Made by a program: the position numbers and the translations under genes. DNA of 5,509 nt, taken from an uncultured Rhodobacter sp. GTDB taxonomy: Bacteria > Pseudomonadota > Alphaproteobacteria > Rhodobacterales > Rhodobacteraceae. The DNA is taken from the NCBI GenBank assembly GCA_937901435.1, contig CALGTJ010000658.1:1-5509 (forward strand). Direction: 5' to 3'. Below the pieces are notes generated by a model. That model saw only the letters and a list, made by a program, of their open reading frames with translations, had not been told where the DNA came from and did not search any database. Shown one piece after another: positions 1 to 5,381 of this stretch (positions are counted from its first letter, which is position 1; each line of letters opens with the position of its first letter).

Positions 1-386
1 CGCTGCATTTCATCGACCGCAAAAAGAACGTCATCCGCCGCTCTGGCGAGAATATCGCGGCGGTCGAGGTGGAAACCATCCTGAACCGCCACCCCGCGCT
101 GCGCATGACCGCCGCCGCTGCTGCGCCCGATGACGTGCGCGGCGATGAGGTTGCGCTGTTTGCGATTTTGCAGGAGGGGGCAGAGATCAGCGCTCAAGAG
201 ATCGTCACATGGGCACTGGACCAGATGGCTTACTACAAGGTCCCCGGCTGGATCGCTTTTGTCGATCGCCTGCCCCTGACGGCCACGCAAAAGCTGCAAC
301 GGGGCGAGATGAAGACGCTGGTGGCGCAGACCATGGCGCAAGGCGGCTTTCACGACACCCGTGCGCTCAAGAAACGCCAGACCTGA
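1..386 (+). CDS. Acyl-CoA ligase (AMP-forming, ANL superfamily), C-terminal part only
   Basis: The 5' part lies outside the window; the reading frame is open from base 3 and gives the last 127 residues. The fragment starts in the hinge/A8 region with DRKKNVIRRSGENI (residues 5-18), very like the crotonobetaine/carnitine-CoA ligase (CaiC) type of the ANL family. It then carries the small C-terminal domain, including YYKVPGW and the A10 region PLTATQKLQR. Lys97 of the fragment is the expected catalytic lysine of the adenylation half-reaction. ANL ligases activate a carboxylic acid as acyl-AMP and transfer it to CoA in the cytoplasm; specificity lies in the missing N-terminal domain. The TGA stop shares its A with the ATG of the next gene, so the two are translationally linked. 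The family is clear; the substrate is unknown. Confidence 0.88.
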   Translation, partial: LHFIDRKKNVIRRSGENIAAVEVETILNRHPALRMTAAAAAPDDVRGDEVALFAILQEGAEISAQEIVTWALDQMAYYKVPGWIAFVDRLPLTATQKLQRGEMKTLVAQTMAQGGFHDTRALKKRQT

Positions 387-1561
387 TGCGCAAACCTGCC
401 TCTTACGACGGTGTTGTGGTCTGTGCGCCGGTGACAGTGCCCTATGTGCGCTTTTCCCCCGAAACGGCGCATTGGTGGACGGGGGCCGCGCTATTCGCCT
501 TGGCAGAAAAAACCGGTCTGCGCCCTGCGGATATCGACGGGTTCTGCTTTTCCAGCTTCTCTGCGCAGCCCGATACTGTCGTCGGCGTGGTGCAGCATCT
601 GGGTCTGTCGCCACGCTGGATGGATCACATCCCGACAGGTGGGGCGAGCGGCGTCATGGCCCTGCGCCGTGCGGCGCGCGCAGTGCAAGCCGGCGACGCC
701 GAGGTCGTCGCCTGTGTTGCTGCAGACACCAACCAGATCGAGAGTTTTCGCCAAAACCTGACAATGTTTTCAAGGTTTTCCCAAGACGCGACCTACCCCT
801 ATGGCTTTGGCGGGCCAAACGCGACCTTTGCCCTGATGACCGATAATTACATGCGTGAATTCGGCGTGACCCGTGAAACCTTTGCCAAGCTTTGCGTCGC
901 GCAACGCGCCAACGCCCTGTCCAACCCCTACGCCCTGATGAAGACTCCCTTGACGGTCGATCAATATATGAACGCCCGCCCCATTTCCGATCCGGTGCAT
1001 CTGTTCGACTGCGTGATGCCCTGCGCCGGGGCCGAGGCGTTTCTGGTGACAACGCCGGAAAAGGCCGCCGAACTGGGTCTGTCCAGCGCCAATATCCGTG
1101 CCACAATAGAGCGTCACAACGCCTTTGCCGAAGACCCGGTGCAAACGCGCGGTGGCTGGGTTCGCGATATTGACACGCTCTGGCAAGCGGCGGATCGCCA
1201 ACCCAGCGATATGGACACGGTGCAGGTCTATGACGACTATCCGGTCATCGTCTCGATGCAACTCGAAGACCTCGGATTTTGCGCCAAGGGCGGAATTGCG
1301 GGCTTTGTTGCGGCGAATGAATTTACCATCGACGGCACCCTGCCGCTGAACACGAACGGCGGGCAATTGTCGGCGGGGCAGGCGGGGGCCGCTGGCGGGT
1401 TTCAGAACATGACAGAGGCGCTGCGCCAGATTCTGCATCAGCCTCTGGGCGATCAGGTACCCGACGCGCGGCAGGCGCTGGTGTCTGGCTTTGGACTTGT
1501 GAACTATGATCGGGGAGTCTGTACGGGTGCGGCGGTGCTGCAAGTGGGGGACTTGAGATGA
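386..1561 (+). CDS. Thiolase-fold protein (SCP-x/Ltp2-like), thiolase catalytic residues missing; possible CoA-ester aldolase
   Basis: 391 residues, the usual length for SCP-x/Ltp2-type thiolase-like proteins. The frame is open further upstream (to 209), but that lies inside the ligase gene; ATG 386 overlaps the ligase stop (TGATG). Thiolase landmarks are recognisable but altered. The loop that normally carries the nucleophile (CASG) reads GASG at 86-89, so Cys is Gly86. The SCP-x HDCF motif reads YDDY (282-285), so His is Tyr282. The NxxGG...GHP block reads NTNGG...AGQA (322-333), so His is Gln332. The C-terminal Cys-Gly-rich loop is replaced by SGFGLVNYDRG (368-377). LEDLGFCAKGG (293-303) is typical of the lipid-transfer thiolase group. 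Such proteins work with a DUF35 partner, encoded next door. Classical thiolysis is unlikely; a retro-aldol cleavage as in Ltp2 is an inference. Confidence 0.88.
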   Translation: MRKPASYDGVVVCAPVTVPYVRFSPETAHWWTGAALFALAEKTGLRPADIDGFCFSSFSAQPDTVVGVVQHLGLSPRWMDHIPTGGASGVMALRRAARAVQAGDAEVVACVAADTNQIESFRQNLTMFSRFSQDATYPYGFGGPNATFALMTDNYMREFGVTRETFAKLCVAQRANALSNPYALMKTPLTVDQYMNARPISDPVHLFDCVMPCAGAEAFLVTTPEKAAELGLSSANIRATIERHNAFAEDPVQTRGGWVRDIDTLWQAADRQPSDMDTVQVYDDYPVIVSMQLEDLGFCAKGGIAGFVAANEFTIDGTLPLNTNGGQLSAGQAGAAGGFQNMTEALRQILHQPLGDQVPDARQALVSGFGLVNYDRGVCTGAAVLQVGDLR

Positions 1562-2796
1562 CCGACCCACTGCTGCCACCAAAACGCAAAGACCCGCTCA
1601 AAAATACAATGATGGGCCATGTGGCCCCGGCCTCGCGCAGTCGCGCTGCCAAGGCGATGGCTGCGCGTGCGGCGCAGGGGCGGCTTGTGCTGCAAAGCTG
1701 CGCGACCTGCGCGCGCGTCACCTATCCTCCGCGCGACCGCTGCCCGACCTGTTGGGGTCCGCTGGACTGGACTGATCAGCCGACGGGGGCGGTGGTTCTG
1801 GCCGAAACCACGATCCGGGCCACGACGGATAAATTCTTTCGCGATCATTTGCCGTGGCGCATTGGTACGGTACGGATGGACGCGGGGCCGACCGCGATTG
1901 TCCATCTGCACGGCGATGTGGCGGTCGGTGAAGCCGTTGAAATGACGTTGAAACTGGATCGCGGTGGCAATCCGGCGCTGTTTGCGCTGCCGGTCAAGGA
2001 GACCCCGAACATGCAGGACGACCCACAGTTGCGCGTCTTTACCGCCTCGCCCAAACACCGCCGCGTGCTGGTCACGGACGGGCGCACGGCGCTGGGGCAA
2101 GAGACTGCGCGCGCCTTGTTACAGGCTGGTGCGCAGGTGGTGTTTCTGGGCAATTCTGACCGATTGATGCGCTACAACGGACAGCCAGAGATCGAGGCGG
2201 AGGCGGGTGTCGAACCTGTCACATTGCGCGTCACCGACAGCCGATCGGTGCAGGAACTGGCCGCGCAATTGGGGGGGCGGATTGATGTTGTGGTGAATAC
2301 AGCCTTGCATACACGGGCTGGCACTGTCGCCTTTGGCGGCAAACTGACCGATCTGCAAGAGGCGATGGATGTCGAGGTGTCCGGCCTGATGCGACTGGCG
2401 CAGGCCTTTGGCCCGGCCCTTAGCGCGCGATCTGGTGATGGGGTGAACGCGGCGGCGGCGTTCGTCGATGTGGCCTCGATCTATGGGCTGACGGGCAATC
2501 CGGGGTTCGCCGGGATGGCGGCGAGTGCGGCGGCGCGCATGACCTTGTTGCACGGATTTCGACACGAAATGCAGCAGACAGGTATTCGCGTGATGAGCAT
2601 TCTGACCGGTCCCATCGACGACGGCTGGCACCAATCTGTGCCCCCGCCCAAGGTCACCCCCGCCCAGATTGCCCGCGCAATTGTGCAGGCGTTAGAGGCA
2701 GGGCAGGAACAGACCTGTGTCGGGGATATCGCCAAAAACCTGATGGCGCGCTGGCAAGATGACCCGCTGCTGACCGTGCGAGAGGAAAATCAATGA
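1558..2796 (+). CDS. DUF35 zinc-ribbon/OB-fold domain fused to a degenerate SDR domain
   Basis: 412 residues in two parts. Residues about 20-150 form a DUF35 (OB-fold, acyl-CoA-associated) domain: zinc ribbon Cys48-x2-Cys51-x10-Cys62-x2-Cys65 with the typical YPPRDRCPTC stretch, then a beta-rich OB-fold. Residues about 165-400 form a Rossmann/SDR domain. There the cofactor motif TGxxxGxG is degraded to TDGRTALG (173-180), NNAG reads NTAL (247-250), and Ser307 is kept, but the catalytic Tyr is Met320 and the Lys is Ala324. This half is therefore probably a structural pseudo-enzyme. DUF35 domains bind thiolase-like partners, as in the archaeal thiolase/HMG-CoA synthase complex and Ltp2-ChsH2, so this protein should pair with the preceding product. 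The start is ATG 1558, with GGGGGA at 1546-1551 as ribosome site and a 4-nt ATGA overlap with the upstream gene. Confidence 0.88.
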   Translation: MTDPLLPPKRKDPLKNTMMGHVAPASRSRAAKAMAARAAQGRLVLQSCATCARVTYPPRDRCPTCWGPLDWTDQPTGAVVLAETTIRATTDKFFRDHLPWRIGTVRMDAGPTAIVHLHGDVAVGEAVEMTLKLDRGGNPALFALPVKETPNMQDDPQLRVFTASPKHRRVLVTDGRTALGQETARALLQAGAQVVFLGNSDRLMRYNGQPEIEAEAGVEPVTLRVTDSRSVQELAAQLGGRIDVVVNTALHTRAGTVAFGGKLTDLQEAMDVEVSGLMRLAQAFGPALSARSGDGVNAAAAFVDVASIYGLTGNPGFAGMAASAAARMTLLHGFRHEMQQTGIRVMSILTGPIDDGWHQSVPPPKVTPAQIARAIVQALEAGQEQTCVGDIAKNLMARWQDDPLLTVREENQ

Positions 2797-3578
2797 GTGC
2801 TTCTGTTCTGGCGCAAATGGCCACGGCTCTGGCCAGCGGCAAGGTGAAATGCGTGGATCTGACCAACACGCTCAGCCCCGATTTTCCAGTGATCGTGCTG
2901 CCCGCAGAGTTTGGCCAATGCGCGCCGTTTCGGATGGAAAAGCTGTCACGCTATGATGACAACGGGCCCGCGTGGTATTGGAACAATATCTCGATGAATG
3001 AACACACGGGCACCCATTTCGACGCGCCCGCCCATTGGGTGACGGGGCGTGATTTGCCGTCCAACACGGTTGACGCGCTGCCGGTGCAGGACTTTGTCGC
3101 GCCCGCGGCGGTCATTGATATCAGCGCAGAGAGTGCGGCGCATGCGGATTTCGTACTGACCCGCGCCCATCTGGAAAACTGGGAGGCGCAGCACGGCAAG
3201 ATCCCGCCAAAGCATTGGATCGCCCTGCGGACGGATTGGTATAAACGCGTCGGCACCGCTGGATATCTTAACCTTTTAGAGGACGGCGCCCATTCTCCCG
3301 GACCAGACGCGGGTGCGATGGAATTCTTGGTACATGACCGGGATTGCATCGGGCTTGCGGTGGAAACTGTTGGCACGGATGCGGGGCAGGCGGTGCATTT
3401 CAACCCGCCGTTTCCGGCTCATTCGATTTTGCATGGCAACGGGCGGTATGGGCTGCAATGCCTGACCAATCTGGATCAACTGCCAACATTTGGCGCGCTT
3501 ATCGTGGCCTGCCCGCTCAAGATCGAAGGCGGCTCTGGCAGCCCGTTGCGGGTGATTGCCATGATTGAAAGTGTATAA
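2793..3578 (+). CDS. Cyclase/kynurenine formamidase-like metal-dependent hydrolase
   Basis: 261 residues, normal for the Cyclase family (PF04199: KynB, isatin hydrolase and relatives), which use a divalent metal to hydrolyse amide or ester bonds, often in rings. The signature HTGTHFDAPAH (71-81) gives metal ligands His71, His75 and Asp77 and the further His81. The second half of the site is HSILHGNGRYGLQCLTNLDQ from His210. Where KynB has a metal-binding Glu 12 residues after its His, this protein has Gln222. The gene overlaps the preceding stop by 4 nt (ATGA) and has a good ribosome site, AGAGGA at 2781-2786, 6 nt before the start. In this operon it probably opens a ring or hydrolyses an ester or amide intermediate. 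There is no signal peptide, so it is cytoplasmic. The family is secure, the substrate is not; the operon context does not favour kynurenine breakdown. Confidence 0.9.
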   Translation: MSASVLAQMATALASGKVKCVDLTNTLSPDFPVIVLPAEFGQCAPFRMEKLSRYDDNGPAWYWNNISMNEHTGTHFDAPAHWVTGRDLPSNTVDALPVQDFVAPAAVIDISAESAAHADFVLTRAHLENWEAQHGKIPPKHWIALRTDWYKRVGTAGYLNLLEDGAHSPGPDAGAMEFLVHDRDCIGLAVETVGTDAGQAVHFNPPFPAHSILHGNGRYGLQCLTNLDQLPTFGALIVACPLKIEGGSGSPLRVIAMIESV

Positions 3579-3579
3579 G

Positions 3580-4305
3580 ATGGCCCAGCGTACCACTATG
3601 ATAACAGGCGGTAATTCAGGAATTGGGGCGGCGATTGCGCAGCGTATTCTGGATCGGGGCGAGGCGGTGGTGTCCTTGGGTCTTGCACTGCCAGAAACTG
3701 ATCATCCCAGTCTCACAGGATATGTCGCAGACCTTACAAACCCGCAGGATACCGCCGCGATCGCGCAAGAGATTTGCGCCCGGCATGACATTGATCAACT
3801 GGTACATAACGCCGGGATGATCCTGCCTGATCCCTTGGTCGAGGCGGACCCGGACGATATCCTGACCCTCGCGCAGTTGCATCTGGCCGCGCCCATGGCC
3901 CTGACCAAAGCGGCGCTGGCGGGAATGGAGGCGCGGGGCTACGGGCGCATTTTGTTCATAAGTTCACGCGCTTCTATGGGGATGGCGACGCGGTCGGCCT
4001 ATGCCTCGACCAAGGCCGGGGTGCATGGTTTGGCGCGCACATGGGCCTTGGAACTTGCCCCCAAGGGGATCACCGTCAATGTGATCGCGCCGGGACCGGT
4101 GTTGACGGATAACTTTTGGGGGATCGTGCCCAAAGACGGCGCGTTGCAGGACAAGATTGCCAAAGGCGTGCCTGTGGGGCGCATTGGAACCGTTGAAGAT
4201 ATCGCCAATGCGGCGGCCTTTTTCCTGCAAGAGACCTCGGGATTCGTGACCGGGCAGGTTCTTTTTGTTTGCGGTGGTACAAGTCTTGGCGGACTAAACC
4301 TGTAG
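3580..4305 (+). CDS. Short-chain dehydrogenase/reductase (SDR, FabG-like)
   Basis: 241 residues from ATG 3580, a typical classical SDR length. Cofactor motif TGGNSGIG (9-16) lies close to the N-terminus, which supports this start; a TTG at 3565 in the same frame would add five residues inside the upstream gene. HNAG is at 76-79, the catalytic Ser at 128 or 129, and YASTK gives Tyr141 and Lys145. The NVIAPGPVLTD segment (167-177) and the C-terminal VTGQVLFVCGG (223-233) are also standard. The fourth catalytic-tetrad residue, usually Asn in helix alpha-4, appears to be His101. Ser, Tyr and Lys are intact, in contrast to the SDR half of the DUF35 fusion, so this is the likely active NAD(P)(H)-dependent oxidoreductase of the operon. 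It starts 1 nt after the hydrolase stop, and no further + strand gene of the operon follows. Confidence 0.92.
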   Translation: MAQRTTMITGGNSGIGAAIAQRILDRGEAVVSLGLALPETDHPSLTGYVADLTNPQDTAAIAQEICARHDIDQLVHNAGMILPDPLVEADPDDILTLAQLHLAAPMALTKAALAGMEARGYGRILFISSRASMGMATRSAYASTKAGVHGLARTWALELAPKGITVNVIAPGPVLTDNFWGIVPKDGALQDKIAKGVPVGRIGTVEDIANAAAFFLQETSGFVTGQVLFVCGGTSLGGLNL

Positions 4306-4306
4306 C

Positions 4307-4370
4307 GGCGCCACAATCACGCCATGAACCCCGGTTTCGGCGCCTGTTTGACGTGATCCGGGGGCAAACT
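4307..4370 (+). terminator. Possible weak terminator of the catabolic operon
   Basis: Immediately after the SDR stop there are several mutually exclusive inverted repeats: GGCGCC 4307-4312 with 4339-4344, ATCACG 4316-4321 with CGTGAT 4352-4357, and CCCCGG 4329-4334 with CCGGGG 4358-4363. The loops are long and no U-run follows, so this is not a canonical Rho-independent terminator. It may only reflect GC-rich sequence. The call rests mainly on position at an operon end. Confidence 0.25.
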
Positions 4371-4389
4371 TACCCCTTCGCTACATCAT

Positions 4390-4554
4390 GATTCTCTCTG
4401 AATGAAATAAATTTAACCTCTCGTTAACCCATTAAGCCTACCCGTCAGAGGCCCTTGGTGCTGCTTGAAGAGGGTGTACTGGACCCTAAGGCATAGAAAG
4501 ACTCTATTAAAAACAGTGTGATACCTGAATGTTTGCAGGACTCGTCATTGAGTC
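4390..4554. promoter_or_regulatory. Cluster of four GANTC (CcrM methylation) sites
   Basis: GATTC 4390-4394, GACTC 4500-4504, GACTC 4539-4543 and GAGTC 4550-4554 match the GANTC target of the alphaproteobacterial cell-cycle methyltransferase CcrM. By eye I find only four others in the rest of the window (943, 1429, 1515, 4241), all within genes. Sites in promoters can make transcription depend on replication-linked hemimethylation, read by GcrA or CtrA. The function here is inferred from clustering and from the neighbouring CtrA and DnaA boxes. Confidence 0.5.
4413..4429. promoter_or_regulatory. CtrA-binding box
   Basis: TTAACC at 4413-4418 and TTAACC at 4424-4429 are exact direct repeats 11 bp apart, giving TTAA-N7-TTAA, the consensus of the alphaproteobacterial response regulator CtrA, which contacts two half-sites one helical turn apart. 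A further TTAA follows at 4432-4435. It lies about 240 bp upstream of the protease start and about 110 bp downstream of the operon end, so the protease gene is the likely target. Whether it activates or represses cannot be read without a mapped transcription start. Confidence 0.65.
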
Positions 4555-4555
4555 C
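4538..4555 (+). other. Perfect 6-bp stem-loop built from two GANTC sites
   Basis: GGACTC (4538-4543) and GAGTCC (4550-4555) are exact inverted repeats around a 6-nt loop. Each arm contains one GANTC site, so the symmetric pair could be a dimeric protein site, a double methylation target or an RNA hairpin in the protease leader. No U-run follows, so it is not a terminator. Confidence 0.5.
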
Positions 4556-4564
4556 CTTGTAAAG

Positions 4565-4573
4565 TTATCCACA
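4565..4573 (+). promoter_or_regulatory. DnaA box
   Basis: TTATCCACA is a perfect match to the strong DnaA box (TTATNCACA), 94 bp upstream of the protease ATG. DnaA boxes outside origins can mark genes regulated by DnaA. I see no second box nearby, and a single 9-mer can occur by chance, although AT-rich 9-mers are rare in GC-rich DNA. Confidence 0.45.
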
Positions 4574-4595
4574 ATTGAGCTTCCATATCGCCTAA

Positions 4596-4620
4596 CGATG
4601 GGTTCAAGTCCGCCCCATTG
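4596..4620 (+). other. Small stem-loop in the protease leader
   Basis: CGATGGG (4596-4602) can pair with CCCATTG (4614-4620) over 7 bp with one G-U pair, leaving an 11-nt loop. If transcribed it would sit about 47 nt before the protease start. It is short, and its role is unknown. Confidence 0.3.
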
Positions 4621-4657
4621 TCGCCCCACCAGTAACTATGTTGGAGGACGGGGCGTT

Positions 4658-4662
4658 GGAGG
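4658..4662 (+). promoter_or_regulatory. Ribosome binding site that fixes the protease start
   Basis: GGAGG lies 4 nt before ATG 4667, where the protein begins directly with a signal peptide. The same octamer GTTGGAGG occurs just upstream at 4640-4647 and again at 4655-4662. The proximal copy serves the protease start; the distal one is too far away to do so. Confidence 0.75.
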
Positions 4663-4666
4663 TACG

Positions 4667-5380
4667 ATGAGATTAATAATGTTGTCCTTGGCGTTCTGCG
4701 CCGCCATAGGGCAGTCGGTTTTTGCAGGCGGCGGCCTGTCGGACCGAGACGGGCGTCAAGTGCCCGGATGGGAAGCGGTCGGGCGGTTGAATATCGCCGG
4801 ATTGAATATGTGCACGGGGGCATTGATTGCACCGGATATCGTGGTGACGGCGGCTCACTGCCTGTTCCATCCACGCACAGGTCGCGAAATTGACGCTCGC
4901 AAGATCGAGTTCAATGCGGGGCTATACGGCACAGTTTCCACCGCAAGCCGGATGGTCAGCCGGTCCGTCATTCATAAGGATTATCGTTACCGTCCGGCGG
5001 GCAAGGCCCAGGTCGGGACTGATCTGGCGGTGTTGCGGTTGGAAAGCCCGATCAGCATCAGCTTGATCAAGCCGCTTCAGATCGATGAACGCCCGGAGCG
5101 CGGCGATGCTGTTGGGGTTCTGTCGTATCGCGTGGACCGTGCGACCACCCCTGCCGTTGAAGAGCCGTGCTATGTGATTGCCCGTCAGGCCGACACAGTT
5201 GTGATGTCCTGCACCGTAGAATTCGGGGCGTCTGGTTCGCCTGTGTTCATCATCGAAAGAGGCAGCGCGCCGCGCCTTGTTTCCGTGGTGACCGCCAAGG
5301 CCGTTATGGGTGGAAAAAGAGTTTCGATTTCGACCGCTTTGGCGGCATCGGTCAAACAACTTTTGCGACGGGCCGGCTAA
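4667..5380 (+). CDS. Secreted trypsin-like serine protease (S1 family)
   Basis: 237 residues from ATG 4667. The frame is open upstream to an ATG at 4529, but that would bury the signal peptide behind 46 residues and has no good ribosome site; GGAGG precedes 4667. Residues 1-20 form a signal peptide (Arg2, hydrophobic 3-14, likely cleavage after VFA at 20), so the enzyme is exported. Catalytic triad: His64 in TAAHC, Asp119 in GTDLAVL, Ser189 in GASGSP. Cys49/Cys65 bracket the His as in chymotrypsin-fold proteases, and Cys168/Cys182 could form a second disulfide. The residue before Ser is Ala188 rather than the Asp of trypsin (GDSGG), and the motif ends SGS, as in bacterial V8/glutamyl-endopeptidase-like members. 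There is no propeptide of obvious length and no extra domain. The substrate is unknown. It converges with an HlyD-like gene. Confidence 0.9.
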   Translation: MRLIMLSLAFCAAIGQSVFAGGGLSDRDGRQVPGWEAVGRLNIAGLNMCTGALIAPDIVVTAAHCLFHPRTGREIDARKIEFNAGLYGTVSTASRMVSRSVIHKDYRYRPAGKAQVGTDLAVLRLESPISISLIKPLQIDERPERGDAVGVLSYRVDRATTPAVEEPCYVIARQADTVVMSCTVEFGASGSPVFIIERGSAPRLVSVVTAKAVMGGKRVSISTALAASVKQLLRRAG

Positions 5381-5381
5381 G

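Larger units (their letters stand above)
4306..4666. other. Intergenic regulatory region with no convincing protein gene
   Basis: This 361-bp stretch separates the catabolic operon from the protease gene. It is visibly richer in A/T than the flanking genes, particularly at about 4385-4440 and 4495-4590. It contains a CtrA-type box, four GANTC sites, a DnaA box and small inverted repeats, annotated separately. A further weak hairpin is AGGGT/ACCCT at 4471-4475/4483-4487. I see no complete tRNA or riboswitch of known type and no convincing sigma-70 -35/-10 pair. It most likely holds the protease promoter and a long leader. Confidence 0.7.

Noticed and set aside
209..385. Upstream extension of the thiolase-like gene
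   Set aside because: The frame is open but lies entirely inside the ligase gene; family similarity begins at the Met encoded at 386, which has the typical start overlap.
770..1582. 270-codon open frame on the - strand opposite the thiolase-like gene
   Set aside because: It is a shadow of GC-rich codon use on the + strand; its translation shows no recognisable family, and the + strand frame is a clear homologue.
3565..3579. TTG start for the SDR gene
   Set aside because: It adds five unsupported residues inside the upstream gene; ATG 3580 puts the nucleotide-binding motif at the normal distance from the N-terminus.
4390..4573. Chromosomal or plasmid replication origin
   Set aside because: There is only one DnaA box, no iterons, no AT-rich 13-mer series and no replication gene in the window; a regulatory region is simpler.
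4596..4631. tRNA-like 3' end: GGTTCAAGTCC followed by GCCCCACCA
   Set aside because: The T-arm does not pair properly, the spacing from the T-loop to CCA is about 6 nt too long, and no D- or anticodon arm is visible upstream. It is neither a tRNA nor a clear attachment-site remnant.
4529..4666. 46-residue N-terminal extension of the protease from ATG 4529
   Set aside because: It would place a clear signal peptide internally, lacks a ribosome site, and reads through the hairpins and DnaA box; ATG 4667 with GGAGG fits better.
4305..4666. Mobile element, CRISPR array or attachment site
   Set aside because: No terminal inverted repeats, transposase or integrase, regularly spaced repeats or target duplication could be found here or elsewhere in the window.
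4667..4732. Lipoprotein signal in the protease (Cys11 in LAFCAA)
   Set aside because: Phe precedes the Cys, which does not fit a lipobox, and a good signal peptidase I site (VFA) lies further on.
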